A DNA stretch of 16,818 nt from CAZUHK01 sp964620345 (GTDB lineage: Bacteria; Planctomycetota; Phycisphaerae; Phycisphaerales; Zrk34). The position numbers and the translations under genes are program-made. This document shows positions 1 through 7,948 of this stretch, in pieces. Where the stretch lies: positions 1 through 16,818 of the forward strand of contig CAZUHK010000047.1 in the NCBI GenBank assembly GCA_964620345.1, given 5' to 3'. The stretch's first letter is position 1. Every line of letters begins with the position of its first letter. The notes under the pieces were generated by a model. That model searched no databases, had not been told where the DNA came from, and worked only from the letters and a program-made list of their open reading frames with translations.

Positions 1-17
1 TGCGGAATCCGAATTCG

Positions 18-887
18 GTGCGTTCAGCGGGCCTCGGCCTCGCGATGGTAATTGTGATATCCACCCTCGCCGGCCAGGCAAGGGCGGAGATGGTGGCGTT
101 TAGTCTCCAGTTCAGCCCTGGCAACGGAACGTTGAACCGTCCGAATAGCACACTGACGCTCGATCCGGTGCCGTTTCAGGTGCCGCTCGGCTTCTTTAAC
201 ATCACCGTTGACCACACGCTGCGGTCCGCAAACCAACGGGTGGACCTCTCTGGCACAACGAGCAGTCCCAGCTTCGTCAACGTTGATGCGCATGTGGATT
301 TCAGCACGACTGATCCCTCCGTCACGTCCATCGAGGTTACCGGCGGTGAACTGTATTTTCAGAACGCCTCCTACCTGCTGCAGTTCACGGGGCAAGCCGT
401 CAACTTCGATATCGACGTGCTCATTACGGACGTTCGTGCCACTATTACGGGCACGAACAAGGTGGATGTGCTGTCGGACGGTTCATTTTCCGAGGCATTG
501 CTCCTCCAACTCACGATCGATCAGGGCACGATGACCAGCACGACTACCCGCGACGGTAGCCAGCTTGGCCAGCAGACCTTGGACTTCACCACCGATCCGC
601 GCACACTCGATGAACTAGTCGTTATTGACGGCACGTTCAGTCTGGTTCAGCAGATGGTCGGGTCGAATCTGGCGGAACTGACAGCGACGCTCGGCCTGAG
701 CGGTCAGGCGTTGTCGTTCGCGGTGGACTTCACCGATTCGGTACAGGGTCTGGACAGCGCGACCGCGAGCTACAACGACACCGACCTGCAGGCCTCGGGA
801 ACGTTTGCCCGGTCGGTTCCCGAGCCGACCTCGCTGGCGCTGCTGACCGGGCTGGGCCTTGCGGGGCTGGTGCGGCGGCGGCGCTGA
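18..887 (+). CDS. PEP-CTERM sorting domain protein, secreted/envelope
   Basis: The protein has 289 residues from the GTG at 18. It starts with a signal-peptide-like stretch (hydrophobic residues about 5-19, likely cleavage after Ala-Arg-Ala near 23). A long Ser/Thr/Asp-rich, beta-type region without cysteines follows. The C-terminus is a textbook PEP-CTERM signal: Val-Pro-Glu-Pro-Thr at about 267-271, a short hydrophobic helix, then Arg-Arg-Arg-Arg at the end. In this family the tail is recognised by an exosortase and the protein is exported to the envelope or matrix. The function of the body is not recognisable. The reading frame stays open to the left edge with no stop and no clear ribosome site before the GTG, so the true start may lie outside the window. 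Base use is visibly less GC-rich than in neighbouring genes, with many AAC/AAT, ACG/ACA and TTC/TTT codons; this may reflect a fast-evolving or acquired surface gene. Confidence 0.85.
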   Translation: MRSAGLGLAMVIVISTLAGQARAEMVAFSLQFSPGNGTLNRPNSTLTLDPVPFQVPLGFFNITVDHTLRSANQRVDLSGTTSSPSFVNVDAHVDFSTTDPSVTSIEVTGGELYFQNASYLLQFTGQAVNFDIDVLITDVRATITGTNKVDVLSDGSFSEALLLQLTIDQGTMTSTTTRDGSQLGQQTLDFTTDPRTLDELVVIDGTFSLVQQMVGSNLAELTATLGLSGQALSFAVDFTDSVQGLDSATASYNDTDLQASGTFARSVPEPTSLALLTGLGLAGLVRRRR

Positions 888-914
888 AGACCCGACCGCA
901 GCTTCGGAACTGAC

Positions 915-948
915 AAAGCCCCGCCGAGCGTTCGGCGGGGCTTTTCTT
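915..948. terminator. Shared intrinsic terminator between convergent genes
   Basis: A perfect 13-bp stem (915-927 with 932-944) closes a 4-base GCGT loop and is followed on the + strand by TCTT. It lies 28 bases after the PEP-CTERM stop. The minus-strand permease ends at 947, so its transcript also runs through the same hairpin, followed there by GTCAG after three U residues. The + direction looks like a good rho-independent terminator. The minus direction has only a short U run and is probably weaker. Confidence 0.85.
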
Positions 949-1783
949 ATTGCTTGATATCGCGGGCGGTGAACACCGCGGCGCCGACAAGCACGAACGT
1001 GACGTTCAGGCCGACCAGGAACGCCAGCGACACGCCGATGTCCCACGTCGGCGTGGGCTGGGCGAACACGCGGATCCAGCAGCCCGAGTGGTGGGTGATG
1101 AAAAAGTGCCGGTAGTCGGCGAAGTAGGGGATGCCGCGGAGCACCAGGTCGACGAACAGGACGCTGAGGGTGAGCACCGTCGCCGCGGCGGGCTTGACCG
1201 GGGTGCAGGAGAACATCAGGGCCATGTTGGAAATCGTCTGCGTGGTCAGCGCCAGCAGGCCCGTGGCGATCAGGTAGCGGGTGAATCCCTCGGCGGTGCC
1301 GAACGCGCCGATCACGCCCTGCTCGGGGGCGAAGACGAACAGCCGGCCCAGCCCGCCGTGGTAGAGCGTCGCGCCGATCAGCGACGTGGCGGCGAGAAAC
1401 AGGATCAGCGTGATCGTGTAGATCGTACACGCCAGCCACTTGGTCACGATCAGCCCGACGCGGGAGACCGGCCGGGCGAGCACGAGGCGCATCGTGCCGT
1501 CCTCCACTTCCTTGGCGACGATGTCCCCGCCGACCAGCGCGATGTACAGCGCCCCCAGCAGCATGAAGGTGAAGATGATGACCAGCACCGCCTGCGTCAG
1601 CCCGCCGTAGTACAGCTCGACCGGCAGCCAGTTGTTTTCCATCGTCCGGGCCACCGCCTGCCTGGCCGCGGGCAACTGCAGCATCCCCAGCACCATCAAC
1701 TGCACGACCGCGAAGGCCCCGTAGCCGATGTACGTGCGCTTGCGGGCGAACAGCTTGACCAGTTCGTACTTGAGCAATCGCAT
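947..1783 (-). CDS. ABC-2 type transporter permease
   Basis: This 278-residue integral membrane protein is the transmembrane half of an ABC exporter or membrane-remodelling transporter; the ATPase is the gene just upstream. The diagnostic ABC-2 element is Glu-Val-Glu-Asp-Gly-Thr followed by Arg-Leu-Val-Leu-Ala-Arg-Pro-Val-Ser-Arg (about 92-108), the cytoplasmic coupling segment after the second membrane span. About six hydrophobic spans can be read: 19-37, 63-85, 117-140, 168-192, 200-215 and 248-272. Residues 1-18 are basic and cytoplasmic, as usual. Length fits the NatB/BcrB-like class. The ATG follows the ATPase stop by 7 bp, with an AGGCG-like ribosome site overlapping the end of that gene, so the two are probably translationally coupled. 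The substrate cannot be told from sequence. Confidence 0.88.
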   Translation of the reverse strand: MRLLKYELVKLFARKRTYIGYGAFAVVQLMVLGMLQLPAARQAVARTMENNWLPVELYYGGLTQAVLVIIFTFMLLGALYIALVGGDIVAKEVEDGTMRLVLARPVSRVGLIVTKWLACTIYTITLILFLAATSLIGATLYHGGLGRLFVFAPEQGVIGAFGTAEGFTRYLIATGLLALTTQTISNMALMFSCTPVKPAAATVLTLSVLFVDLVLRGIPYFADYRHFFITHHSGCWIRVFAQPTPTWDIGVSLAFLVGLNVTFVLVGAAVFTARDIKQ

Positions 1784-1790
1784 CGTTCGC

Positions 1791-2702
1791 CTATGCCTCG
1801 GCCTCGCGGGTGGTCGGCCGCTCGGCCACCGCTTCGAGGTAAAACGTCTCCAGCGACGCGCCCATCGGCGCGATCGTGTGTACCGCGAAGCCGCGCTCGA
1901 CCAATCGGCGGTTGACCTCCGCGGCGTCGTGGCCGTCGGCCAGGCGCACGCGGTCGTCGGCGTGGTCGTCGATCAGGCCCGCGCTGCGCAGCTCGGCCAG
2001 CGCGGCGGCATCGCGGTCGGTCCGCAACACCAGCCAGCGCGACCCCCCGGCCGCCTCGCCCCACGGCCCGGTGTGGCGCAGGCGGCCATCCTTCACGATC
2101 GCCAGGTGCGTGCACACCTGTTCGACCTCGCCCAGCAGGTGCGAAGAGAGCAGGATCGTCAGCCCCCACTCGCGGTTGAGCCGCTGCATGAGCTGGCGCA
2201 TCTCGCGGATGCCCTCGGGGTCCAGCCCGTCGCTGGGCTCGTCGAGGATCAGCAGCTTGGGCGCGGGCAGCAGCGCCTGGGCCAGCGCCAGCCGCTGGCG
2301 CATGCCGTGCGAATAGCCGCGCGTGCGGTCGTGGATGCGATCGGTCAGGCCGACCAGCTCGACCACCTGGCGCATGCGGTCGGGCCGCACCGGCGCGGTG
2401 TAGGCGCTGAAGATTTCCAGGTTCGCCCAGCCCGAGAGGTAGTCGTAGAAGGCGGGGCTTTCGAAGATGGCCCCGACGTGGCGCAGGGCCCGGGCGCGGT
2501 GGGCGAACACATCGTGGCCGTCGAGGGTGATCCGCCCGGCGTCGGGGAAGACCATGCCCAGCATCATGCCGATCATGGTGCTCTTGCCCGCGCCGTTGTG
2601 GCCCAGCAGGCCGCAGATCTCCCCGGCCGGCACGTCCAGCGAAAAATCGATCACCGCCTTGCGCGGGCCGAAGCTCTTGCTCACGCCTTGGATGCTGATC
2701 AT
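1791..2702 (-). CDS. ABC transporter ATP-binding protein (BcrA/CcmA-like)
   Basis: This 303-residue cytoplasmic ATPase powers the permease encoded next. All nucleotide-binding elements are present: Walker A Gly-His-Asn-Gly-Ala-Gly-Lys-Ser-Thr (34-42), signature Tyr-Ser-His-Gly-Met (130-134) in place of LSGGQ, Walker B Leu-Leu-Ile-Leu-Asp-Glu-Pro (150-156), D-loop Gly-Leu-Asp-Pro (159-162) and H-loop His188. The Q-loop position holds Glu81 (Ile-Phe-Glu-Ser-Pro-Ala-Phe-Tyr), a variant known in bacitracin-type BcrA and lantibiotic-immunity ATPases. After the ATPase domain (about 1-215) comes a ~85-residue C-terminal extension typical of ABC-2 partners. The ATG lies 3 bp after the pseudopilin stop, and no strong ribosome site is seen, which suggests coupling to the upstream gene. 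Substrate unknown; peptide, polysaccharide or pilin-related export are possibilities. Confidence 0.93.
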   Translation of the reverse strand: MISIQGVSKSFGPRKAVIDFSLDVPAGEICGLLGHNGAGKSTMIGMMLGMVFPDAGRITLDGHDVFAHRARALRHVGAIFESPAFYDYLSGWANLEIFSAYTAPVRPDRMRQVVELVGLTDRIHDRTRGYSHGMRQRLALAQALLPAPKLLILDEPSDGLDPEGIREMRQLMQRLNREWGLTILLSSHLLGEVEQVCTHLAIVKDGRLRHTGPWGEAAGGSRWLVLRTDRDAAALAELRSAGLIDDHADDRVRLADGHDAAEVNRRLVERGFAVHTIAPMGASLETFYLEAVAERPTTREAEA

Positions 2703-2705
2703 GGG

Positions 2706-3227
2706 CTACGGGCCGACCGTGAACGAGGGCTGGTTGCTCTCCACGTGGTAGTCGGCGTAGAGCAGGTTCACCCCCAGCGGCAGCTCGGGGTGAAACGCCT
2801 CCTTGTCGCTCATGACGGGAATTAGCGCGTGGACTTCAATGTTGAACGTGTTTAGCGAGCTCAGCGGCTGCTCGTTGAGATCCTCGTTCCAGAAGTAGCT
2901 GGTGCCGGTGGTCTCGTACAGATCGCGCTTGTCGGCCGGGCAGTTGAAGCTTTCGGGGTTGTCACCGTCCAGCAGAACGGTATCCATCGCGGGCATGTCT
3001 TGGTTGATATCCAGGCGATTGAAGAGGATGGGCATCCGTTGGCTGCCGGCGCTGTCGATGTACGTCTGTAGCGCAAGGCCGATGCCCTTGAGATTGGAAA
3101 GGCATCGCACGGTCTTGGCCTGCTGCAAGCCCTTGTTCACCGCGGGAAACGCCAGGCCCAGCAGCACCGCGATGATCGCGATGACGACCAGAAGTTCCAC
3201 GAGCGTGAATGCGTTTGGTTTGATCAT
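2706..3227 (-). CDS. Type II/IV pseudopilin-like protein (prepilin-type N-terminal motif)
   Basis: This 173-residue protein has a class III signal: Met-Ile-Lys-Pro-Asn-Ala then Phe-Thr-Leu-Val-Glu-Leu-Leu (7-13) and a hydrophobic helix to about 30. Prepilin peptidase would cut between Ala6 and Phe7. Glu11 is the conserved Glu+5 of the mature protein. Ala instead of Gly at -1 is common in planctomycete pseudopilins. The globular part has features of the planctomycete H-X9-DG pseudopilins: Asn-Cys-Pro-Ala-Asp (95-99), Ser-Tyr-Phe-Trp-Asn (110-114) and a late His146...Asn-Leu-Leu-Tyr-Ala-Asp-Tyr-His-Val segment in which the usual Asp-Gly is Asp-Tyr. Its ATG overlaps the upstream stop as ATGA, with GAGGA 7 bases before the start, so it is coupled to the gene above and sits in one operon with the ABC transporter. 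Expected location is the inner membrane or a pseudopilus. Whether it is polymerised is unknown. Confidence 0.88.
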   Translation of the reverse strand: MIKPNAFTLVELLVVIAIIAVLLGLAFPAVNKGLQQAKTVRCLSNLKGIGLALQTYIDSAGSQRMPILFNRLDINQDMPAMDTVLLDGDNPESFNCPADKRDLYETTGTSYFWNEDLNEQPLSSLNTFNIEVHALIPVMSDKEAFHPELPLGVNLLYADYHVESNQPSFTVGP

Positions 3228-3823
3228 CGGCCGGTCCTCAGGTGCTGTTGCATCCGTTCGATCAGCGGTTGCAGGGCGATCTTCGTCTCAGCGGTGGCGT
3301 CGCGGTAGTACGACTTGAGGCCCTCGTTGAGCAGTTTCTCACGCTGCGCTTCGGTCAGCGCCGGGCGGGTCTGGCCGCGGCTTTGCTTGCGCGCCTCGCG
3401 GTCGAATTCCTCCAGGGCGTCGGTCACCACCTCCTCGCGCCGGGCCGGCTCCAGCTCGTTCATCGCGTCCATGAACTCCCCGAAGCCCTCGGCCGCGGTC
3501 AGCTCGATGTAGCGGGTCTGCTCGTCCTCGGTCATCCGCTCGAACACCGGCCGCAGCGTCTGGCGGGCGTGCAGTTGCTGGCGTTGGGCCATGTCCAGCC
3601 GCTTGACGCGATTGGCCAACCCCTCGACGAACGCCCCGCGGTCGTCGGTCGGCAGGCCCTGAAGCGGGTTTTGCTCGACATATTCGATGACCTTCTGGGC
3701 GGTCGGCCGCTGGGCGCTCAATGAACCCATCAGCAGCGCCGTGGTCGCCCACACCCCGCCGATCAGCACCACCGCCACAAGGGCCACCTGTTTCTGTCGC
3801 GTCGAAAAACTCATGGCATGCAT
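3224..3823 (-). CDS. Membrane-anchored helical protein of unknown function
   Basis: I do not recognise this 199-residue protein. A short basic N-terminus is followed by one membrane span (about 12-34, ending Leu-Leu-Met-Gly-Ser-Leu-Ser-Ala). A charged, almost entirely helical domain rich in Glu, Arg and Gln follows, expected on the outer face of the membrane. Two segments resemble each other: Leu-Arg-Pro-Val-Phe-Glu-Arg-Met (90-97) and Leu-Gln-Pro-Leu-Ile-Glu-Arg-Met (184-191), hinting at a helical repeat. It is the first gene of the four-gene operon and its TGA overlaps the pseudopilin ATG. An alternative ATG three codons downstream (3814) would start Met-Ser-Phe-Ser; neither start has a convincing ribosome site. 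By position it may be an accessory or assembly partner of the pseudopilin or ABC transporter, but that is inference only. Confidence 0.75.
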   Translation of the reverse strand: MHAMSFSTRQKQVALVAVVLIGGVWATTALLMGSLSAQRPTAQKVIEYVEQNPLQGLPTDDRGAFVEGLANRVKRLDMAQRQQLHARQTLRPVFERMTEDEQTRYIELTAAEGFGEFMDAMNELEPARREEVVTDALEEFDREARKQSRGQTRPALTEAQREKLLNEGLKSYYRDATAETKIALQPLIERMQQHLRTGR

Positions 3824-3914
3824 CGCTCGTATTCGCCCATTGTAGCGAGTGCGTTACATCTTTCCGCCGACGGGCGTTTGATTCGGCCCGGTCCCCGGCG
3901 ATCATTGGGGGCTG
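3824..3914. promoter_or_regulatory. Divergent promoter region between minus-strand operon and hrpA
   Basis: These 91 bases lie between two divergent start codons and must hold the promoters of both units unless transcription enters from elsewhere. On the minus strand there is a TACAAT box (3839-3844), 15 bases before the ATG at 3823, without a recognisable -35 partner; it would give a nearly leaderless message. On the plus strand, TTGATT (3878-3883) and GATCAT (3900-3905) are 16 bases apart and could be a weak sigma-70-type promoter for hrpA. Both are pattern matches in a GC-rich background, so the individual boxes are low confidence. Confidence 0.3.
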
Positions 3915-6900
3915 ATGGTCCAGATCGACGTGCAAAGCCGGATTCAGCGGTTGATGAAGCGGACGGACGATGCGCTGGCCGCCGATGCATCGCGGCTGCG
4001 CGGTCGGCTGCGCGCTGCGCGGGCCCGGGCGCGGCGCGGCCAGCCGGTCGATCGCATGCTCGCTCAAGTCGAGCAGCAACTGGCCGCGTCGTGCGACATC
4101 GTCGCCATGCGGCGTGAGGCGATGCCCGCGGTGCGTTACCCCGATGATCTGCCGGTCGCGGCGCGGCGGGAGGACATCATGGCCGCGATCGCCGAGCACC
4201 GGGTCGTCGTGGTCTGCGGCGCGACCGGGTCGGGCAAGACCACGCAGTTGCCCAAGATGTGCCTGGAGCTGGGCCGGGGCCTCCGCGGCGTGATCGGCCA
4301 CACCCAGCCGCGCCGCCTCGCGGCGCGCGCCGTCGCCGCCCGCCTCGCCGAGGAGCTGAACCGGCCGCTGGGCCAGTTCGTCGGCTACAAGGTGCGCTTC
4401 GCCGACCAGACCGACCGCCGCACCGCGATCAAGGTCATGACCGATGGCATGCTCCTGGCCGAGCTGGCCGGCGACCGGTCGCTCAGCCAGTACGACACGC
4501 TGATCATCGACGAGGCCCACGAGCGATCGCTGAACATCGACTTCCTGCTTGGCTGCCTGCGCCAACTGCTCGAGCGTCGGCGTGATCTGAAGGTCATCAT
4601 CACCAGCGCCACGATCGACCCGCAGCGGTTCGCCGAGCATTTTGAGCCGGCCAACGGCAAGCCGGTGCCGATCATCGACGTCCAGGGCCGCACCTACCCC
4701 GTCGAGGTGCGCTACCGCCCGCTCGAGCGCGAGGGCGACGAGCAGGATCGCGATCCGATCCAGGGCATCGCCGAGGCGCTGGTCGAGCTGGGCCGGGAGG
4801 ATCGGGGCGATGTGCTGGTGTTCCTGCCGGGCGAGCGTGACATCCGCGACGCGGCCGAGGCGATTGCGAAGGACACGCGCATCGACGCCCAGGTGCTGCC
4901 GCTGTACGCCCGCCTGCCGGCCGCGGCCCAGCAGAAGATCTTTCACCCCAAAGGCGGGCGGCGGGTGATCCTGGCGACGAACGTCGCCGAGACCTCGCTG
5001 ACCGTGCCGCGGATTCGTCACGTGATCGACACCGGCGTGGCGCGGATCAGCCGGTACGCGGCGCGGTCGAAGGTGCAGCGGTTGCCCATCGAGCCGATCA
5101 GCCGGGCCTCGGCCGATCAGCGCAAGGGCCGGTGCGGCCGGCTGGCGCCGGGCATCTGCGTTCGGCTGTACGACGAGAAGGACTTCGACGAGCGCCCGCA
5201 GTTTACCGAGCCGGAGATTCAGCGGACCAACCTCGCCTCGGTGATCCTGCAGACCGAATCGCTGAAGCTGGGCGACCCGCGCCAGTTTCCGTTCATCGAT
5301 CCGCCGGTGTCGCGGATGATCCGCGATGGTTACGACACGCTGTTCGAGCTGGGTGCGATCGATGAGCAGCAGCGGCTGACGCAGATCGGCCGCGACCTGT
5401 CGCGCATGCCGGTCGATCCGCGGATCGGGCGGATGATCCTCGCCGGTCGCGACGAGCAGGCGTTGCGCGAGGTGCTGGTGATCGCCGCGGCGTTGAGCAT
5501 CCAGGACCCGCGCGTGCGCCCGGCCGACCGGCAGCAGGCGGCGGATGAAGCCCACGCGCAGTGGTTCGATGGCGAATCGGATTTTCTCGGGTACCTGTCG
5601 CTGTGGAGGTGGTACCGCAACCTGCGCGACAAGGCCTCGGGCGGCGGGACGCGGCGGGCGTGCGCGCAGCACTGCCTGGCCTACACCCGCATGCGGGAGT
5701 GGGAAGACCTGCACCGCCAACTGCGCGACGCCGCGGCCGATCAGCGCATGCACCTCAATGAAAACCCCGCGGCGCCCGACGCCATCCACCGGGCGTTGCT
5801 CACGGGGCTGCTGAGCAACGTCGGCTACCGCGAGCAGGGCTTTGAGTACACCGGCGCCCACGGGCGAAAGTTCGCGATCTTCCCCGGCTCGTCGCTGTTC
5901 GACGTCAAGCCCCGCTGGATCATGGCCGCGGAGCTGATCGAGACGAGCAAGCTCTATGCGCACATCGTCGCCCCGATTCAGCCGGACTGGATCGAACGCC
6001 TCGCGCCGCACCTGGTGCAATCGCATCACAGCCAGGTCCGCTGGAACCGCGACAGCGGCAAGGTGCTGGCCGATGAACGCGCGACGCTGTTTGGTCTGAC
6101 GATCGTGGCCCGGCGCACGGTGAACTTCGGCCCGATCGAGCCGCGGGCCGCGCGTGACCTGTTCATCCACCACGGCCTGGTCGAAGCCGAGCTCGACACC
6201 GCCGCGCCGTTCTTCACGCACAACGCCCGGCTGATCGAGCAGATCGAACGCCTCGAAGCCAAGCAGCGCAAGAAGGACATCCTCGCCGACCCGCGCACGC
6301 GGTTCGATTTTTACCACGAGCGCCTGCCCGCCGCGGTGTACGACCTCGCGACGCTCGATGCGTGGCGCAAGCGTGCGGAGCAGGACGACCCCAAGCGGCT
6401 GTTCATGACCGAAGCGCTGCTGCTGGCCGGGGCGACGGACCACATCACGCCCCAGCTTTACCCCGATGCGTTGCGGACCGGCGCTGCGAAGCTCGACCTG
6501 GATTATGTCGCCGAGCCGGGGCACGAGTCGGACGGGGTGACGGTGCGCGTGCCGCTGGGCCTGCTGTCGACGGTCGATCCGCAGCAGCTCGACTGGCTGG
6601 TGCCTGGCTTGCTCCGGGACAAGGTCGAGGCGCTGATGCGGGCGCTGCCCAAGGCGTACCGCCGGCAGTTCGTGCCGATCCCCGATTTCGTTGGCCGGCT
6701 GGTGCCGTGGCTGGAAGAGCACCGCGATCGGCCGCTGCTGGTTGCGTTGAGCGAGTGCATCGGCCGGCACACCGGCGTGAGCATCCCGCCCCAGGCGTGG
6801 CGGACCGACGGGCTGGAACAGCACCTGAAGATGAACATCGCGGTGACCGACCAGAAGGGCCGCGTCGTCGCCGGCGGGCGCGACCTGCAGACGCTGCGCG

Positions 6901-7829
6901 TCCAGCTCGGCCAGAAGACAGCCGACGTGATCCGTCACGCCGCCAGCGGCGCCTGGCAGCGCGATGGCGTCCGGGCGTGGGATTTCGGCGAGCTGCCCGA
7001 CACCGTGACCGTGGACAGCCGCGGCATGGCGGTGCACGGGTACCCGGCGATTGTCGATCAGGGCCAGGCGGTGGCGCTTCGCGTGATGGACACCGCCGAT
7101 GGCGCCGCGGCCGCGACGCGCCGGGGCCTGCGCCGACTGTTCGCGCTGCAGGTCGCCTCGGAGCTGGCGTTCATCGAAGCCGAGCTCGAGGACGTTGCGG
7201 CGGCGGCGATGAAGATCGCACCGCTCTGCGATCGGCGGACGCTGGTCGACGATTTGCTGGACGCGGCGGTGGACGCGACGTTCATCGAAGGCCAGCCGCC
7301 GGTGCGCAACGACGGGCAGTTCGACCGGCGCCTGCTCGACCGCGGCGCGCAGCTTCAGTCGCTGGCCGAGCGCCTCTGGCAGATCGTGCGGCAGACGATC
7401 GATGCGTATCACCAGGCGCGGCTCGCGATCGACGAATCGCCCGATGCGTGGCGCGAGCTCAAGGCCGACGTGCGCGAGCAGTTGGGCCACCTGCTCGTCG
7501 CGCGGTGGATCAGCGGCACACCGTGGGCGTGGCTGCATCAGATGCCGCGGTACGTGCGTGGCATCGCGCGCCGGATCGAAAAGGCGCGCGACGGGGCGAT
7601 CGGCAAGGACACGCAGCGCCTTGGGCAGTTGCGGCCGTACTGGCGGGCATGGCTCGCCGCGGCCGACCCCTCGCCGCGCCCGGCCGACGCGGAACTGGGG
7701 CGATACCGCTGGATGCTGGAGGAGTTTCGCGTTTCGCTGTTCGCCCAGGACCTGGGCACCGCGATCAAGGTTTCGCCCCGGCGGCTCGACGAGCAGGCGG
7801 CGAAGGCGGGGCTGGTGGTCGGTCGTTAG
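3915..7829 (+). CDS. hrpA: ATP-dependent RNA helicase HrpA (DEAH box)
   Basis: The protein has 1304 residues, matching the ~1300 of E. coli HrpA. HrpA is a cytoplasmic 3'-5' RNA helicase; in E. coli it acts on stalled or collided ribosomes and in mRNA processing. Helicase motifs are all visible: motif I Gly-Ala-Thr-Gly-Ser-Gly-Lys-Thr (102-109), motif II Asp-Glu-Ala-His (199-202), motif III Ser-Ala-Thr (231-233) and motif VI Gln-Arg-Lys-Gly-Arg-Cys-Gly-Arg (402-409). The Cys in motif VI is the HrpA form of the usual Ala. A winged-helix/HA2 region (about 470-570) and an OB-fold region (about 580-700, with Leu-Leu-Ser-Asn-Val-Gly-Tyr and Ile-Phe-Pro-Gly-Ser) follow. The large HrpA-specific C-terminal domain (DUF3418) begins around Phe-Asp-Phe-Tyr near 797. 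The ATG has a GGGGG ribosome site 3-4 bases upstream, so spacing is short. The gene stands alone, divergent from the ABC operon. Confidence 0.96.
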   Translation: MVQIDVQSRIQRLMKRTDDALAADASRLRGRLRAARARARRGQPVDRMLAQVEQQLAASCDIVAMRREAMPAVRYPDDLPVAARREDIMAAIAEHRVVVVCGATGSGKTTQLPKMCLELGRGLRGVIGHTQPRRLAARAVAARLAEELNRPLGQFVGYKVRFADQTDRRTAIKVMTDGMLLAELAGDRSLSQYDTLIIDEAHERSLNIDFLLGCLRQLLERRRDLKVIITSATIDPQRFAEHFEPANGKPVPIIDVQGRTYPVEVRYRPLEREGDEQDRDPIQGIAEALVELGREDRGDVLVFLPGERDIRDAAEAIAKDTRIDAQVLPLYARLPAAAQQKIFHPKGGRRVILATNVAETSLTVPRIRHVIDTGVARISRYAARSKVQRLPIEPISRASADQRKGRCGRLAPGICVRLYDEKDFDERPQFTEPEIQRTNLASVILQTESLKLGDPRQFPFIDPPVSRMIRDGYDTLFELGAIDEQQRLTQIGRDLSRMPVDPRIGRMILAGRDEQALREVLVIAAALSIQDPRVRPADRQQAADEAHAQWFDGESDFLGYLSLWRWYRNLRDKASGGGTRRACAQHCLAYTRMREWEDLHRQLRDAAADQRMHLNENPAAPDAIHRALLTGLLSNVGYREQGFEYTGAHGRKFAIFPGSSLFDVKPRWIMAAELIETSKLYAHIVAPIQPDWIERLAPHLVQSHHSQVRWNRDSGKVLADERATLFGLTIVARRTVNFGPIEPRAARDLFIHHGLVEAELDTAAPFFTHNARLIEQIERLEAKQRKKDILADPRTRFDFYHERLPAAVYDLATLDAWRKRAEQDDPKRLFMTEALLLAGATDHITPQLYPDALRTGAAKLDLDYVAEPGHESDGVTVRVPLGLLSTVDPQQLDWLVPGLLRDKVEALMRALPKAYRRQFVPIPDFVGRLVPWLEEHRDRPLLVALSECIGRHTGVSIPPQAWRTDGLEQHLKMNIAVTDQKGRVVAGGRDLQTLRVQLGQKTADVIRHAASGAWQRDGVRAWDFGELPDTVTVDSRGMAVHGYPAIVDQGQAVALRVMDTADGAAAATRRGLRRLFALQVASELAFIEAELEDVAAAAMKIAPLCDRRTLVDDLLDAAVDATFIEGQPPVRNDGQFDRRLLDRGAQLQSLAERLWQIVRQTIDAYHQARLAIDESPDAWRELKADVREQLGHLLVARWISGTPWAWLHQMPRYVRGIARRIEKARDGAIGKDTQRLGQLRPYWRAWLAAADPSPRPADAELGRYRWMLEEFRVSLFAQDLGTAIKVSPRRLDEQAAKAGLVVGR

Positions 7830-7859
7830 AGCAGGTTGCAGCGTTGTGTCGCGTCTGTC

Positions 7860-7948
7860 GGGCGCCACACCTTGTCCGCTTTAGCGGCAAGGTGTGCGGG
7901 CGTGCGGACGGCATCACACCTTGCCCTTCGGGACAAGGTGTGGCACCC
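7860..7948. repeat. Nested palindrome: inverted doublet of REP-like hairpin units
   Basis: The element begins 31 bp after the hrpA stop. The outer arms (7860-7877 and 7931-7948) are 18-bp inverted repeats with one mismatch (gggCgcc against gggTgcc). The inner arms (7886-7896 and 7915-7925) are a perfect 11-bp inverted repeat. Read another way, the left unit is gccacaccttgtcc + loop GCTTTAGC + ggcaaggtgtg, and the right unit, reverse complemented, is the same two arms with loop CGAAG. Each unit folds into its own hairpin with one bulged or mismatched position, and the two units lie head to head around an 18-base centre (7897-7914). This matches the organisation of bacterial REP doublets (BIMEs). 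In hrpA mRNA it would form a strong 3' structure. No target-site duplication is evident at the edges. Confidence 0.85.

Noticed and set aside
3339..7868. A 1509-codon open frame antisense to hrpA and the operon
   Set aside because: It lies opposite a clear DEAH helicase with all motifs. Its translation is Arg/His/Pro/Gln-rich low-complexity sequence with no domain, as expected from a GC-rich third-position pattern.
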